Shown here: piece by piece, positions 26,784-35,646 of the stretch | How the letters are laid out: every line of letters begins with the position of its first letter | Position numbering within the stretch: position 1 is the first letter of the stretch | Source of the DNA: Dehalococcoidia bacterium | GTDB lineage: Bacteria > Chloroflexota > Dehalococcoidia > Lucifugimonadales > SHYT01 | Assembly: GCA_009693045.1 (NCBI GenBank) | Contig: SHXZ01000010.1 | Location: forward strand, 1 to 64,000 | Direction: 5' to 3' | Length of the DNA: 64,000 nucleotides | The notes under the pieces: model-generated | Database searches by the model: none | What the model was told of the DNA's origin: nothing | What the model saw: only the letters and a program-made list of their open reading frames with translations | Made by a program: the position numbers and the translations under genes

Positions 26784-28805
26784 ATGACCACCTCTCTTGA
26801 CCTCACGCAAGACGCCACCCATCCCTGGCGCATCGTACGCGGCGGCGTCCTGTTCCCCGGCGAGGTGGCCGTGGCCACGGCCTGGCGCGGCGAGCTTAGA
26901 AGCGCGCTGCCGTCTGGATCCCACTTTCGCGTAGTGCTTCTCCGCACGGCGCTGCAACGTCAGCCGGAATCTCTTGTGCCCGGCGTGGTCGTTGCCTCCC
27001 CTGTCCCCACAACCTCCCCCGAGCTTTCCGAAACCCAGCGCCAGCTCGGCGTGCTCCGCGAGGTGCAGGCCGGGTACCGGACATCGGGCGGCACCGAGTT
27101 CCGCGCCCTCGGGCAGACGCTGGCGCAGGAGGAGCAGCAGGCGGCGTCCCGCGTCAACACCGCGCTCGCCCGCTCCTTCGCCGGAGGCACGCTCGCGACC
27201 GCCTCGACCCTGGACACTGACTCGCCTTCGGTGTTCCAAGGCGGTGTCCCTGCGGACTGGGCGTCCGCGCTGGCGCTCTCCGTCCTGCGGAGCACCTTGC
27301 CTGAGCCTCCCACAGAGCCTCGCGCCCTAGCGCGCCCCGTGGCCCCGGAAGACGTCACGCTGTTGCTGAACGCTCTGACCGCGTCAAGGCCCGACGCGGC
27401 TGCGGAGCAAGTGGCCCGTGACCTTCTTCCCGGCCTCCGCCTTACGCTGAGAAACTTGGATGCTTCTCCCGTCCTTGCCTTCATCAAGGGCGTCATGGAG
27501 TCGCAGGGAGGGTTGGACCTCTCGGCGTTTTTCGGCTTGCCGAGCCGGCAAACCGGGGCGCCGGGCTACCTGGGTATTGTGTACACCGTCGCGTACGTGA
27601 GCCGCAACCGCCCCGCGGCCGAGTTGCTGCTGCGCGATGCCCACGCCCTCCGCAACCGGTCAGGTGTCCCGTTCCCCGGCGACAGGATCAGCGCCGATGT
27701 CCTCTCCGACATCGCCTGGCCCGACGACCTCGCGCGTGAGGTCGTCGCCGTCACGCCGCCCCAGCCCGCCACGTGGCGCACGGTCCTGCCGTACGCGCTT
27801 GAGCTGGTACCCAACCTGCTGTCGGTCGCCTCCATGGCGGACCAGGAGCAGCAGGTCACGCTCGTTGAGCAAGCGCTGCAAACGTTGCACCACCACATGG
27901 GCGAGACCAAGGCCGGGCTGGCGATGCTCCACACCGGCTTTGGGGTTCCCGTCTCGCTCTCGGCCCACGGCCCGCTGCACCTCCTGGAGCGCGCGCTCGC
28001 CGACACCGACCCGCGCGCGTTCCACCAGGCCTGCGCCCGCCTCGGCCTCACGCTGGAGGGCCTGCGGGCCGCCCTTGCCGCCTTCCACCGCGTCCGGCCC
28101 CTCAGCATCGCTTTGCAGCAGGTGCTCCAGGCCCGCACGTACCTGAGCGAGGTGGAGCCGACCCTCGAAGACCCCGCCTTCTCGCACAACTGCCGACTCA
28201 TCCTTGCGCGCATTGACCTCGGAAGCCTGGAGGCCGACCCCAACGCGTGGCCGAGCATCCGCCATTCGCTCCTCCAGTTCAAGGAACAGTATGGGCGCGC
28301 GTACCGGGATCGCCATCGTGGCTATCACGCCGCGACCGCACGCCTGGCCCGCCAGCTTGAGGCTGCGAGGCTGCTGGTGCGAGCGCTGGAGTTGTTCAAC
28401 ACCATCGTGGAGCTGGGCGAGCCGGTTGCCCCGCAACTCCCGTCCCAGCACCAGTCCCTTGCCGAGGCCATCGTGGTCTGCTCCGAAAAGCCGGAAGCTC
28501 TGCCCCTAGACGACCAGCCATTCTGTCGCGCGTGCCGCCTGCGCCTTGACCAGCCGCTTCCGGAGCAGGAGGCGGAGACGCTGCTCAAGGCGCTTGAGAC
28601 CGCTTGGCGCGAACAGAACCGCCGCCTCGCCACGCTCGCGGCGCATCAGGTCATCGCCCAGCCTCGGACCCGCTCCGTGGACTGGCTGGCTAAGCTGGTG
28701 CAGACCGCCAACCTCACGCCCCTCGCCAACGTCCTGGACGCCGAGGTCATGGCGTTTCTCCGCGCCTTTGCCGCCGAACGGCCGCCGCGCGGGTCGGCAA
28801 GGTGA
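26784..28805 (+). CDS. 673-residue orphan protein with C-terminal Cys cluster
   Basis: A large soluble protein that I cannot assign with confidence. N-terminal 200 residues are low-complexity and Ala/Ser/Thr/Pro-rich. The middle contains Leu-rich helical blocks (about 330-480). Near the C-terminus, FKEQYGRAYRDRHRGYH (about 502-518) is followed by VVCSEKPEALPLDDQPFCRACR, giving Cys, then C-x-x-C, a possible zinc knuckle. That order (FK-x-Y-x-x-x-Y-x-x-x-H, then the Cys cluster) faintly recalls the C-terminal part of DUF6079-type proteins, without their P-loop; this is a hypothesis only. ATG 26784. It ends 7 bp before pth and is GC-rich, so is likely native and co-transcribed with pth. Confidence 0.65.
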   Translation: MTTSLDLTQDATHPWRIVRGGVLFPGEVAVATAWRGELRSALPSGSHFRVVLLRTALQRQPESLVPGVVVASPVPTTSPELSETQRQLGVLREVQAGYRTSGGTEFRALGQTLAQEEQQAASRVNTALARSFAGGTLATASTLDTDSPSVFQGGVPADWASALALSVLRSTLPEPPTEPRALARPVAPEDVTLLLNALTASRPDAAAEQVARDLLPGLRLTLRNLDASPVLAFIKGVMESQGGLDLSAFFGLPSRQTGAPGYLGIVYTVAYVSRNRPAAELLLRDAHALRNRSGVPFPGDRISADVLSDIAWPDDLAREVVAVTPPQPATWRTVLPYALELVPNLLSVASMADQEQQVTLVEQALQTLHHHMGETKAGLAMLHTGFGVPVSLSAHGPLHLLERALADTDPRAFHQACARLGLTLEGLRAALAAFHRVRPLSIALQQVLQARTYLSEVEPTLEDPAFSHNCRLILARIDLGSLEADPNAWPSIRHSLLQFKEQYGRAYRDRHRGYHAATARLARQLEAARLLVRALELFNTIVELGEPVAPQLPSQHQSLAEAIVVCSEKPEALPLDDQPFCRACRLRLDQPLPEQEAETLLKALETAWREQNRRLATLAAHQVIAQPRTRSVDWLAKLVQTANLTPLANVLDAEVMAFLRAFAAERPPRGSAR

Positions 28806-28812
28806 GGCCGCT

Positions 28813-29400
28813 GTGAAGCTTGTCGTTGGACTCGGCAACCCCGGCAAGGAGTACGCGAACAGCCGACACAACACCGGCGCGCTCTGCGTCCAGCTCTTGG
28901 CGAAGCAAATGGGCGTCCCGCTGGAGCGCAAGTCAAGGCTCGCTACCCTCGCGGAAGGGGACCTAGCTGGGCAAAGGACGGCCCTAGCGGTGCCACGCAC
29001 CTTCATGAACACCAGCGGCGGCGCGGTCTCCGGCCTGCTCCAGCGCTACGGAATCAAGCCCCAAGACCTTATACTGGTCTACGACGACCTTGACCTTCCC
29101 CTGGGCACGATCCGAGTGCGTCCATCCGGGAGCTCGGCGGGCCACAACGGCGTTAAGTCGGTCATCGCAGCCTTGGGGACCGAACAGTTCCCACGCGTAC
29201 GCATCGGCATTGACCGTCCGGTGCAGGGAGGCGCGGACCAGATTGCGTATGTGCTGAGCGCTTTTACACGCGCCGAGCAGGCGCAGCTCAACAAGGCGCT
29301 TGAGCGCGCGGCGGAGGCGGTCGTCTGCGTGCTGGCGGGGGGCGTTGACGCTACGATGAACCGCTATAACCGGAAGGACACTCCCGACAACAATCCCTAA
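28813..29400 (+). CDS. pth: Peptidyl-tRNA hydrolase
   Basis: A 195-residue Pth that releases tRNA from stalled peptidyl-tRNA in the cytoplasm. Signature blocks are MKLVVGLGNPGKEYANSRHN (start, with the catalytic His in SRHN), PRTFMNTSGGAV, LILVYDDLDLPLGTIRVRPSGSSAGHNGVKS and RIGIDRP. The start is GTG 28813, seven bases after the previous gene, a spacing that suggests translational coupling. Length is normal. Essential housekeeping gene. Confidence 0.95.
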   Translation: MKLVVGLGNPGKEYANSRHNTGALCVQLLAKQMGVPLERKSRLATLAEGDLAGQRTALAVPRTFMNTSGGAVSGLLQRYGIKPQDLILVYDDLDLPLGTIRVRPSGSSAGHNGVKSVIAALGTEQFPRVRIGIDRPVQGGADQIAYVLSAFTRAEQAQLNKALERAAEAVVCVLAGGVDATMNRYNRKDTPDNNP

Positions 29401-29458
29401 CCAAATCGTCCGTCCCGACGTTATCCTTCACTAGACGCACTCTCGCAACGAGGCAAGC

Positions 29459-31729
29459 ATGAAAAGAAGCCCTCGCGCGCTCACCTACCTGGCTCTTGCG
29501 GTACCCGCAATTCTCCTCATTGCCGCCACTGCGTGCGGAGGAAGCGGAGGCAGCGCTCAGGCGAGCGATACGCAGACCGGCGCCGTCCAACGCGGGAACC
29601 TTCTCATTGCCGTCTCCACGACGGGGACCGTATCCCTGCCCATTCAATCCAAGTTGACCTTCTCTGGATCGGGCGCCGTCACGGACGTCCTGGTTGGGTG
29701 GGGCCAGGAGGTCATGGAGGGCCAGGTGCTCGCCCGCATGGACGACACCTTTCCAAAGGCCGCGCTCATTGACGCCCAGCTCAACCTCATGAAGGCCCAA
29801 AAGGCCGTCACCGACTATCAGGACCAGTTCTCACCCGACCAGGTCGCCACTGCCCGCAACACGGTCTCTAACGCCAAGACGTCCGTTCTCCAGGCCCAAA
29901 ACTCCCTGGACGCCTACAGGGATAGTTTTACACCCCTTGTGGTAGCCAAGGCGCAGAGCGCCTTTGGGTCCGCTCAGGTGGGAGTGGCCCAGGCGGAGAA
30001 GGCGCTTACGGACTACCAGGACATGTTTTCCCAAGGCAATGGCAATAAGCTCCGGACCGCGGTTGATGAAGCGCGGCTCTCCGCGCTGATCGCGCAGAAC
30101 ATGCTCAGAAGCGCCAAGCAGGACACCGCCGGCAATCCGGTGTACGACGCCAGGGTCCGCGCAGACGCCGCCGGTGCTACCATGCGCGACGCCCAGGTGG
30201 CACTGGACGCCGCCAACAACGACCTCGCCGTCGCCGGCACGGACTGGGCGCTTCGCCAGGTCCAGTCCGAACGCCAGGTCACCGTTGCCGAAACCACTTA
30301 CCGTGATAGGATGCTGGCTACCTATCGCATCGCCTTGAACCGGCCCGATCTGCTCCAGCGGCCTCCTGAAGCCTACGTGAACCCGGACACGATTATTCCT
30401 ACCTCGGTCCTGGATGCCTGGAACGCACTCACTGACCAGCGGACCAACTACTCCATCCTGCTGCTCCAGAAGGAAAAGGCGCTCGCAGCTGCCCAGAACA
30501 CCGCCGCCAAGGTGGACGACGCCTTTAAAGCTGCCCGCCGCGCCCGTGACGAAGCTATCCAGGCCCTCCAAACCGCCACCGCCGCGGAGCCGGCCCGCCT
30601 CCGTGGCAAGGAGCTTGACATTGATCGCGCAAACCTGGCTGTCGTGGACGCCCAGGCAGTGCTGTCCGACCCGGTCCAGCTTCGCGTTCTGCGGGCATCT
30701 TTTGAGGCCGCCAAAGTCAAGGCGCAAGACGCCCAGAAGACCCTTGACGACGCCATGAGCGGCGCCGACCCGAAGCAACTGGTCATCCTGCAAGCGAGCG
30801 TGGACAGCGCCAAGGCCCGTGTTCAGGAGGCAGAGACCGCTTTTGCCAAGGTCCTGGCCGGGCCTGAACCAGTAGAGAAGGCCAGCCGCGACAACGCGGT
30901 CGCCAGCTCCAAGCTGCGGCTCCAGCAGGCTAAAAACGACCTTGACCGGGCGGTCCTCAAGGCTCCTTTCACCGGGGCTGTGAGCGCCGTTGGCGTTGCC
31001 GTGGGTGACACCGTCGGTGCCAACACCGTGGCCGTCACCATGGTGGACAACCGCACCTTTGAGGTCACCGTTTCCGTGGACGAAATTGACCTGCCGAAGA
31101 TCAAGGTTGGGCAGCTGGTGGCGCTCACCTCAGACGCGTCGCCCAGCCTCCGCGGCGGCGGCGTGGTCAAGGCCATCGCGCCGATCGCCAGGGTGCAACA
31201 GGGCGTTGCATCGTACGACGTATTGCTTTCGCTTCAAGCTCCCGGCAACCAGGGAGCGGGCAGCCAGGGCGCCGGCAACCAGAGCGCAGGAGGTCAGCGT
31301 ATCGGAGGCTTAGGAGCGGGCGGCCAGGCCGCCGGCAACCAGGGAGCTGCGAGCCAGCGCGCCAGCGGCCAAGGAACGGGCGGTCAGGGCGCCGGTAACG
31401 CAGGCGCCAGTGTCCCCTCGCTCCGAGGAGGCATGACCCTGAACGCCCAGATTGTGGTTGAAAACAAGCAAGACGTGCTCCTCGTCCCCCTGCGCGCAGT
31501 CCAGACCTCCGCGGGGAGCCGCACCGTGAACGTCATGGAGAATGGCGTCGCGACCGCAAAGAAAATCACCATCGGTTCCTCCAACCAGCAGTTCGCCGAG
31601 GTCATGGACGGCCTGAGCGAAGGCGACAAGGTCGTAATCCCAGCGCGCGCAACGACCACTCAGCAACAACAGCTCCGGTTGCCGGGGGGAATCGTCCCAG
31701 GCGGCGGCGCCGGTTCGTTTGGCCGGTAG
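29459..31729 (+). CDS. Membrane-fusion / HlyD-like efflux adaptor lipoprotein
   Basis: A 756-residue periplasmic-adaptor-like subunit of a MacAB-type exporter. It has a signal peptide with lipobox ending at Cys26 (LLIAATACGG), a biotinyl-lipoyl half (SGSGAVTDVLVGWGQEVMEGQVLARMDD), a very long coiled-coil hairpin (about 95-500, repeated AKxxVxxAQxxLDxY blocks), the second lipoyl half (DLDRAVLKAPFTGAVSAVGV) and beta-barrel domains. It is about twice the usual MacA length because of the coiled coil. A Gly/Gln/Ala/Ser-only tract (about 594-652) interrupts the barrel region. The first gene of a three-gene export operon with the ATPase and permease downstream. ATG 29459. Confidence 0.85.
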   Translation: MKRSPRALTYLALAVPAILLIAATACGGSGGSAQASDTQTGAVQRGNLLIAVSTTGTVSLPIQSKLTFSGSGAVTDVLVGWGQEVMEGQVLARMDDTFPKAALIDAQLNLMKAQKAVTDYQDQFSPDQVATARNTVSNAKTSVLQAQNSLDAYRDSFTPLVVAKAQSAFGSAQVGVAQAEKALTDYQDMFSQGNGNKLRTAVDEARLSALIAQNMLRSAKQDTAGNPVYDARVRADAAGATMRDAQVALDAANNDLAVAGTDWALRQVQSERQVTVAETTYRDRMLATYRIALNRPDLLQRPPEAYVNPDTIIPTSVLDAWNALTDQRTNYSILLLQKEKALAAAQNTAAKVDDAFKAARRARDEAIQALQTATAAEPARLRGKELDIDRANLAVVDAQAVLSDPVQLRVLRASFEAAKVKAQDAQKTLDDAMSGADPKQLVILQASVDSAKARVQEAETAFAKVLAGPEPVEKASRDNAVASSKLRLQQAKNDLDRAVLKAPFTGAVSAVGVAVGDTVGANTVAVTMVDNRTFEVTVSVDEIDLPKIKVGQLVALTSDASPSLRGGGVVKAIAPIARVQQGVASYDVLLSLQAPGNQGAGSQGAGNQSAGGQRIGGLGAGGQAAGNQGAASQRASGQGTGGQGAGNAGASVPSLRGGMTLNAQIVVENKQDVLLVPLRAVQTSAGSRTVNVMENGVATAKKITIGSSNQQFAEVMDGLSEGDKVVIPARATTTQQQQLRLPGGIVPGGGAGSFGR
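31241..31416 (+). repeat. Imperfect tandem repeat encoding a Gly/Gln/Ala/Ser tract
   Basis: About twelve imperfect repeats of a GGCAACCAGGGAGCG-like 15-mer encode units such as GNQGA, GSQGA and GGQGA inside the efflux adaptor. Repeat number is expected to vary between strains. Confidence 0.65.
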
Positions 31730-31751
31730 CCAGGATCGTAGACGTGAAAAC

Positions 31752-32477
31752 TTGAGCAGCGAGATTGTCATTCGCTTGACCGACATCACGAAGGTCTATA
31801 AGACCGGCGCGGGTGAAGTGCACGCCCTGGCCGGCGTTTCCTTCGCCGTCGAGCGCGGGGAGATGGTGGCTCTCATGGGCCCCAGCGGCTCCGGCAAGTC
31901 TACCCTCATGAACGTCCTGGGCTGCCTGGACCGGCCGACCTCCGGCGAGTACCTCCTGGAGGGGCAGGACGTGGGGCGCATGAGAGACGCGGAGTTGGCG
32001 CGCATTCGGAGCAATCGCATCGGCTTCGTGTTCCAGAGCTTCAACCTGTTGTCCCGAATGAATGCCCTGGACAACGTGGCGCTGCCCCTGTTGTACTCCG
32101 GCAACGGCCATGATGGGCGCGCCCGCGCCGAAAAAGCGCTGAGCGAGGTTGGCCTGGCCCACCGCGCCAGCCACCGCCCCAACCAGCTTTCTGGCGGCGA
32201 GCAGCAACGCGTGGCCGTCGCCAGATCGCTGGTCAACAACCCCTCGTTCATCCTCGCCGACGAGCCCACGGGGAACCTGGACACCCGCACCAGCGAAGAG
32301 ATCATGCACCTCTTTCGCTCGCTGCAAGACCGCGGGATCACCGTTGTCGTCGTCACGCACGAGCGCGACATCGCCGAGTGGTGCGGCCGCACGATCATGC
32401 TCCGCGACGGCAAGCTCGTAGGGGAAGACCGGCATCCTCAAAAGGTGTTTGCACATGAGCCCTCTGACCGCGCTTAA
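31752..32477 (+). CDS. ABC transporter ATP-binding protein (MacB/LolD-type)
   Basis: A 241-residue ATPase with Walker A GPSGSGKST, Q-loop VFQSFNLL, signature LSGGEQQRVAVARSL, Walker B FILADEPTGNLD and the switch His in VVTHERD. The LNxLxxxxxPTSG spacing and ENVALPLLY-like segment (DNVALPLLY) are typical of the MacB/LolD/YknY group, which powers export of peptides, lipids or drugs by mechanotransmission rather than classical transport. The start is probably TTG 31752; TTG 31719 inside the previous gene is an alternative. Its 3' end overlaps the permease gene by 23 bp, so the two are coupled. Confidence 0.93.
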   Translation: MSSEIVIRLTDITKVYKTGAGEVHALAGVSFAVERGEMVALMGPSGSGKSTLMNVLGCLDRPTSGEYLLEGQDVGRMRDAELARIRSNRIGFVFQSFNLLSRMNALDNVALPLLYSGNGHDGRARAEKALSEVGLAHRASHRPNQLSGGEQQRVAVARSLVNNPSFILADEPTGNLDTRTSEEIMHLFRSLQDRGITVVVVTHERDIAEWCGRTIMLRDGKLVGEDRHPQKVFAHEPSDRA

Positions 32478-33699
32478 GACCGCCTACACGTCACTGACCG
32501 GAGCAAAACTTCGGACGTCGCTTACTATATTGGGCATCGTCATCGGCATCACGTCCGTCATCGGCCTCATGTCCGTGGGCCGTGGCGCGAAGGCGGACAT
32601 CACCAAACGCATTGAAGGCATCGGCACCAACCTGCTCTTCATCTCGCCTCAGCAGGCCAACCAGGGCGTGGCGCGAGGCGTAGGCGATGCCGCCGCGCTC
32701 ACCCTGGATGACGCCCGGGCGCTGGCTGACCCAGAGGTCGCCCCCGATGTCCTGGCGGTTACCGCGCAGGTCAACACGTTTGCACAGCTTATCGCCGGCG
32801 CCAACAACATGCGCGCCCAGGTGTTGGGCGTCACTCCGGGGTTTGCCGACATCCGCAACTACGTCGTCCAGGAGGGCGAGTTCATTACTGCCCAGAATCA
32901 GCAAAGCCAGGCCATGGTTGCCGTAATCGGCGCCACCGTAGCCCAAACGCTCTTCCCCGACGACGACCCCCTTGGCCAACGCATTCGCATCAACAACCGG
33001 CAATTCACCGTAACGGGGGTGCTGCAGGCCAAGGGCGGCGCGGCCTTCGGTAGCCAGGACAGCACCGTGGTCGTGCCCCTGAGTACCGCGTTGTCCCGCC
33101 TGCAAAACGCACGGTCGGTGCGCGGCAGCCCGCGGGTGGACGTCATTACCATACAGGCCGTGTCCTCCGACGCCATGGACGCCGCGAAAATGCAGGCAAC
33201 TGCAGTGCTTGAGCAGGAACACCGGATTACCACGGGCGTTAGCGATTTTCAGATCACGAGCCAGCAAGACCTGCTTGACGCCACCTCGCAGATCGCCAAC
33301 GTGTTCACCATCGTGTTGGGCGCCATCGCGGGCATCTCGCTCCTGGTCGGCGGCATTGGTATCATGAATATCATGCTGGTCTCCGTGGTGGAGCGCACGC
33401 GCGAGATCGGCATCCGCAAGGCGTTGGGGGCGCAGCGGCGGGACGTGCTGGTGCAGTTCCTGGTGGAGGCGATGCTCCTGAGCCTGACCGGCGGCATTCT
33501 GGGCGTGGCGTTGGGCTACGCTGCGGCGCGAGGGCTTTCCAAGCTGCAGGTCAGCGGCCAGAACCTGACCACCGTCGTCTCGCCCGACATCATCATCCTG
33601 GCGGTCTCCGTCTCTATTGCCATCGGGCTGTTCTTCGGCATCTTCCCGGCGTCTCGTGCCGCCCGCCTTGACCCGATAGAGTGCCTTCGGCACGAGTAG
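32455..33699 (+). CDS. ABC transporter permease (MacB-like)
   Basis: A 414-residue FtsX/MacB-type permease. One N-terminal membrane helix (LRTSLTILGIVIGITSVIGLM) is followed by a large extracytoplasmic domain (about 50-275) and three C-terminal helices. The latter include the conserved LVGGIGIMNIMLVSVVERTREIGIRKALGA loop that couples to the ATPase, ending ASRAARLDPIECLRHE. It starts at ATG 32455 within the ATPase gene, preceded by AAAGGTG. Together with the adaptor at 29459 it forms a tripartite-like pump. No TolC-type gene is in the window, consistent with a cell lacking an outer membrane. Confidence 0.92.
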   Translation: MSPLTALKTAYTSLTGAKLRTSLTILGIVIGITSVIGLMSVGRGAKADITKRIEGIGTNLLFISPQQANQGVARGVGDAAALTLDDARALADPEVAPDVLAVTAQVNTFAQLIAGANNMRAQVLGVTPGFADIRNYVVQEGEFITAQNQQSQAMVAVIGATVAQTLFPDDDPLGQRIRINNRQFTVTGVLQAKGGAAFGSQDSTVVVPLSTALSRLQNARSVRGSPRVDVITIQAVSSDAMDAAKMQATAVLEQEHRITTGVSDFQITSQQDLLDATSQIANVFTIVLGAIAGISLLVGGIGIMNIMLVSVVERTREIGIRKALGAQRRDVLVQFLVEAMLLSLTGGILGVALGYAAARGLSKLQVSGQNLTTVVSPDIIILAVSVSIAIGLFFGIFPASRAARLDPIECLRHE

Positions 33700-33809
33700 C
33701 TGTGAACGATGGTTACCCCGCAAAGCGCACGTCATCAAGCCCAATGCGCCGGAGCCCTTCCAAGGCGGCGGGTGCGGCCTCGGTGAGCACGCGGGCCGCT
33801 GCTTGAGCT

Positions 33810-34215
33810 ATGTGGGCCTGCCCGACGTGCGGTCGGCGATCCCGCAATCCCAAGCAATGGCGCTCGTGCACGGCCACGACAGTGGAAAGTCACTTCGCGG
33901 GCAAGGACTCGTGGCTTCATGAGGCGTACCAGCGGCTACTGGCTGAACTGTGCGAGCACGCACCAGTGCGGGTGGACGCGGTGAAGACGTCCATCAACCG
34001 TGACGGGCCGCGTGCACTTTGGCGGCCTGCGGGTGAACAAGAGCGGCATGACCGTTGGGTTTCTTCTCCAGCACCGCATCGTTCACCCGCGAATCGAGCG
34101 TCACGAGGAGCTGGGCAGACGTTGGACCGGCCACTTCGTCAAGATCACCCGGCCCGAGGACGTGGACGCGGAGCTCATTGGGTCGCTGGCTGCGGCGTTC
34201 GCGCTGAAGTCATAG
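33810..34215 (+). pseudogene. DUF5655-domain protein, broken by a frameshift
   Basis: Two frames together give one DUF5655 protein. Frame one from ATG 33810 reads MWACPTCGRRSRNPKQWRSC...VESHFAGK...YQRLLAELCEHAPVRVDAVKTSINR. The second, shifted one base and usable from about 34000, reads GRVHFGGLRVNKSGMTVGFLL...RHEELGRRWTGHFVKITRPEDVDAELIGSLAAAFALKS. The shift lies at about 33993-34010, in a GC-rich stretch. Family knowledge: DUF5655 proteins start with a CPxCGR zinc-ribbon-like segment and run about 130 residues, which the joined product matches. Either a true pseudogene or a one-base sequencing/assembly error. No ribosome-binding site is evident before ATG 33810. Confidence 0.7.
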
Positions 34216-34230
34216 CGCCGTCCAGCGCCT

Positions 34231-34290
34231 GTGTAGTCCAGCTCGTTGAGAATGCTCCGCGTCTGCCGGCCGCGCAGCGGGCCGTTGTGC
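34231..34290 (-). pseudogene. Remnant of a CaiB/BaiF CoA-transferase C-terminus
   Basis: Read on the minus strand, 34287-34231 encodes NGPLRGRQTRSILNELDYT, which matches the end of the CaiB fusion gene (GPLRGQQTRSILQELGYTD, encoded near 35705-35760). DNA identity is about four in five by eye. No body of a gene is attached: the stop of the MFS gene lies immediately upstream. It is therefore a stranded tail, left by recombination or by decay of a duplicate. Confidence 0.6.
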
Positions 34291-34292
34291 GC

Positions 34293-35594
34293 CTAACGAG
34301 CTTGGGACTGGCTGTCGACCACGGTTGAGGCAGGCGCTTTAGGTGGTCGCAGCACGAGGTACATGACGGCGGCAAGCCCCGCCGCACCTGCGAAGGGAAG
34401 CAGCGCCCAGGAGTAGCTCCCCGTCCGGTCAAACACCCAGCCCGCGTACACCGGCATCCCAAACGAAGCGAAGGTGCTGAAGAACTGCATCGTTCCCCGT
34501 AGCGTCCCGAAGTGCTTGCGGCCAAAGAAGTCTCCCACTATGCCGATCATGGCGGGGTTAGTCATCTCGGAAGCAGCGTAGAAGACGATGAACCCGTAAA
34601 GGTGCCAGGGCTGGGTGGCGCCGGCAAGAATAAGCAACGCGAGGGCGCCGGACAGTGCTCCAAGCGCGGTCATCACCTGTTTGTTCAGTCGGTCGGCTAC
34701 AAAACCCATCACCAACGCGCCCGGTGCTCCCATAAGCGCCATGATGCCTATGAGGTTGGCTGCCTCCTGTCTCCCTGCGCCCTTCCACACCAACATGGGG
34801 ATAGCATGGACTAGAATGGCCCCAAGTGCCGCCCCCCGGACGCCCTGGGCCACGGTGACCATCCAAAAGGCAGGCGTTCTCATCGCCTCGGAGAGTGTGA
34901 AATCGTACAAGGTGGCCTGCTGCCTTCGGGCCCTTCCGTCATCGGTCCGGGCCTGCGCCCCCTCGGGGCGTGGCGGGTCGCCATCCGGCAGAAGGCCCAT
35001 GGATTCCGGCGACCGGCGAAAGGCCAGACCGAGGGGGACCGATATGCTCAAGAGCAACACGCCCGCGATAATGGCGCCCTTTTCCCAGCCGAAGTGCAGC
35101 ACGATGAACGAGATTAACGGGACGAGAAAGAAGGCGCCCGCCCGATGAGAAGCGCCAAGCGTGCCGATGGCGAAGGCGCGATTCCGCCGGAACCAGGTGT
35201 TGTAGGCGGTCAAGATGGCAGAGAAAAAGCCAGCCGAGAAACCCGTGGACAGGAGCACTACGTAGATCAGGAAGAAGCTCCAGAAGTCGCGGGCGAAGAG
35301 GCCCAAAAAGACGTAGCCCAGGCCCGCCAGCGCCGCCCCGCCCATCAGCATCACCCGTGGGCCAAACCTGTCCGTGAGCCTGCCCGCGATTGGCGCCTCC
35401 AGACCCCCTTCTAACCTCGCCGCGGCGAATACGAAGGAAGTGGCGGTACGAGACAACCCCAGGGCCTCACTGAGCGGCAAGAAGAACACCGAGAACCCAA
35501 AGGTGTGGACCCCTCCCATAAGCGCAGAGCCGGAGCCAGCGGCTACCATCCACCAACCGTAGAAGACCCGCTTGCGGAGGCCGCGAAAGCCTGT
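34293..35594 (-). CDS. MFS transporter (OFA / monocarboxylate-like)
   Basis: A 433-residue, 12-helix major facilitator protein. FYGWWMVAAGSGSALMGGVHTFGFSVFF opens helix 1, GRLTDRFGPRVMLMGG is the loop 2-3 motif, and a long charged central loop (FRRSPESMGLLPDGDPPRPEG) is typical of the oxalate/formate and monocarboxylate (MCT-like) branch. Substrate is probably an organic acid, by family. GTG 35594 is preferred (GGAG 9 bp upstream, protein starting VTGFRGLRKR); the frame also opens from GTG 35627. It is flanked by two copies of a CaiB 3' end in direct orientation, and lies 52 bp downstream of the CaiB fusion gene on the same strand. Confidence 0.85.
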   Translation of the reverse strand, partial: TGFRGLRKRVFYGWWMVAAGSGSALMGGVHTFGFSVFFLPLSEALGLSRTATSFVFAAARLEGGLEAPIAGRLTDRFGPRVMLMGGAALAGLGYVFLGLFARDFWSFFLIYVVLLSTGFSAGFFSAILTAYNTWFRRNRAFAIGTLGASHRAGAFFLVPLISFIVLHFGWEKGAIIAGVLLLSISVPLGLAFRRSPESMGLLPDGDPPRPEGAQARTDDGRARRQQATLYDFTLSEAMRTPAFWMVTVAQGVRGAALGAILVHAIPMLVWKGAGRQEAANLIGIMALMGAPGALVMGFVADRLNKQVMTALGALSGALALLILAGATQPWHLYGFIVFYAASEMTNPAMIGIVGDFFGRKHFGTLRGTMQFFSTFASFGMPVYAGWVFDRTGSYSWALLPFAGAAGLAAVMYLVLRPPKAPASTVVDSQSQAR

Positions 35595-35646
35595 CACTAT
35601 CGTCCGCTCCTTCAGGCATGGTCTCACGGGCTTCGACAGGGAGACC

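Noticed and set aside
33713-33830. Minus-strand open stretch reading VGQAHIAQAAARVLTEAAPAALEG... to TAA at 33713
   Set aside because: It looks protein-like as a gene tail, but has no start or body and overlaps the start of the DUF5655 gene; similarity could not be named, so it is not reported as a feature.
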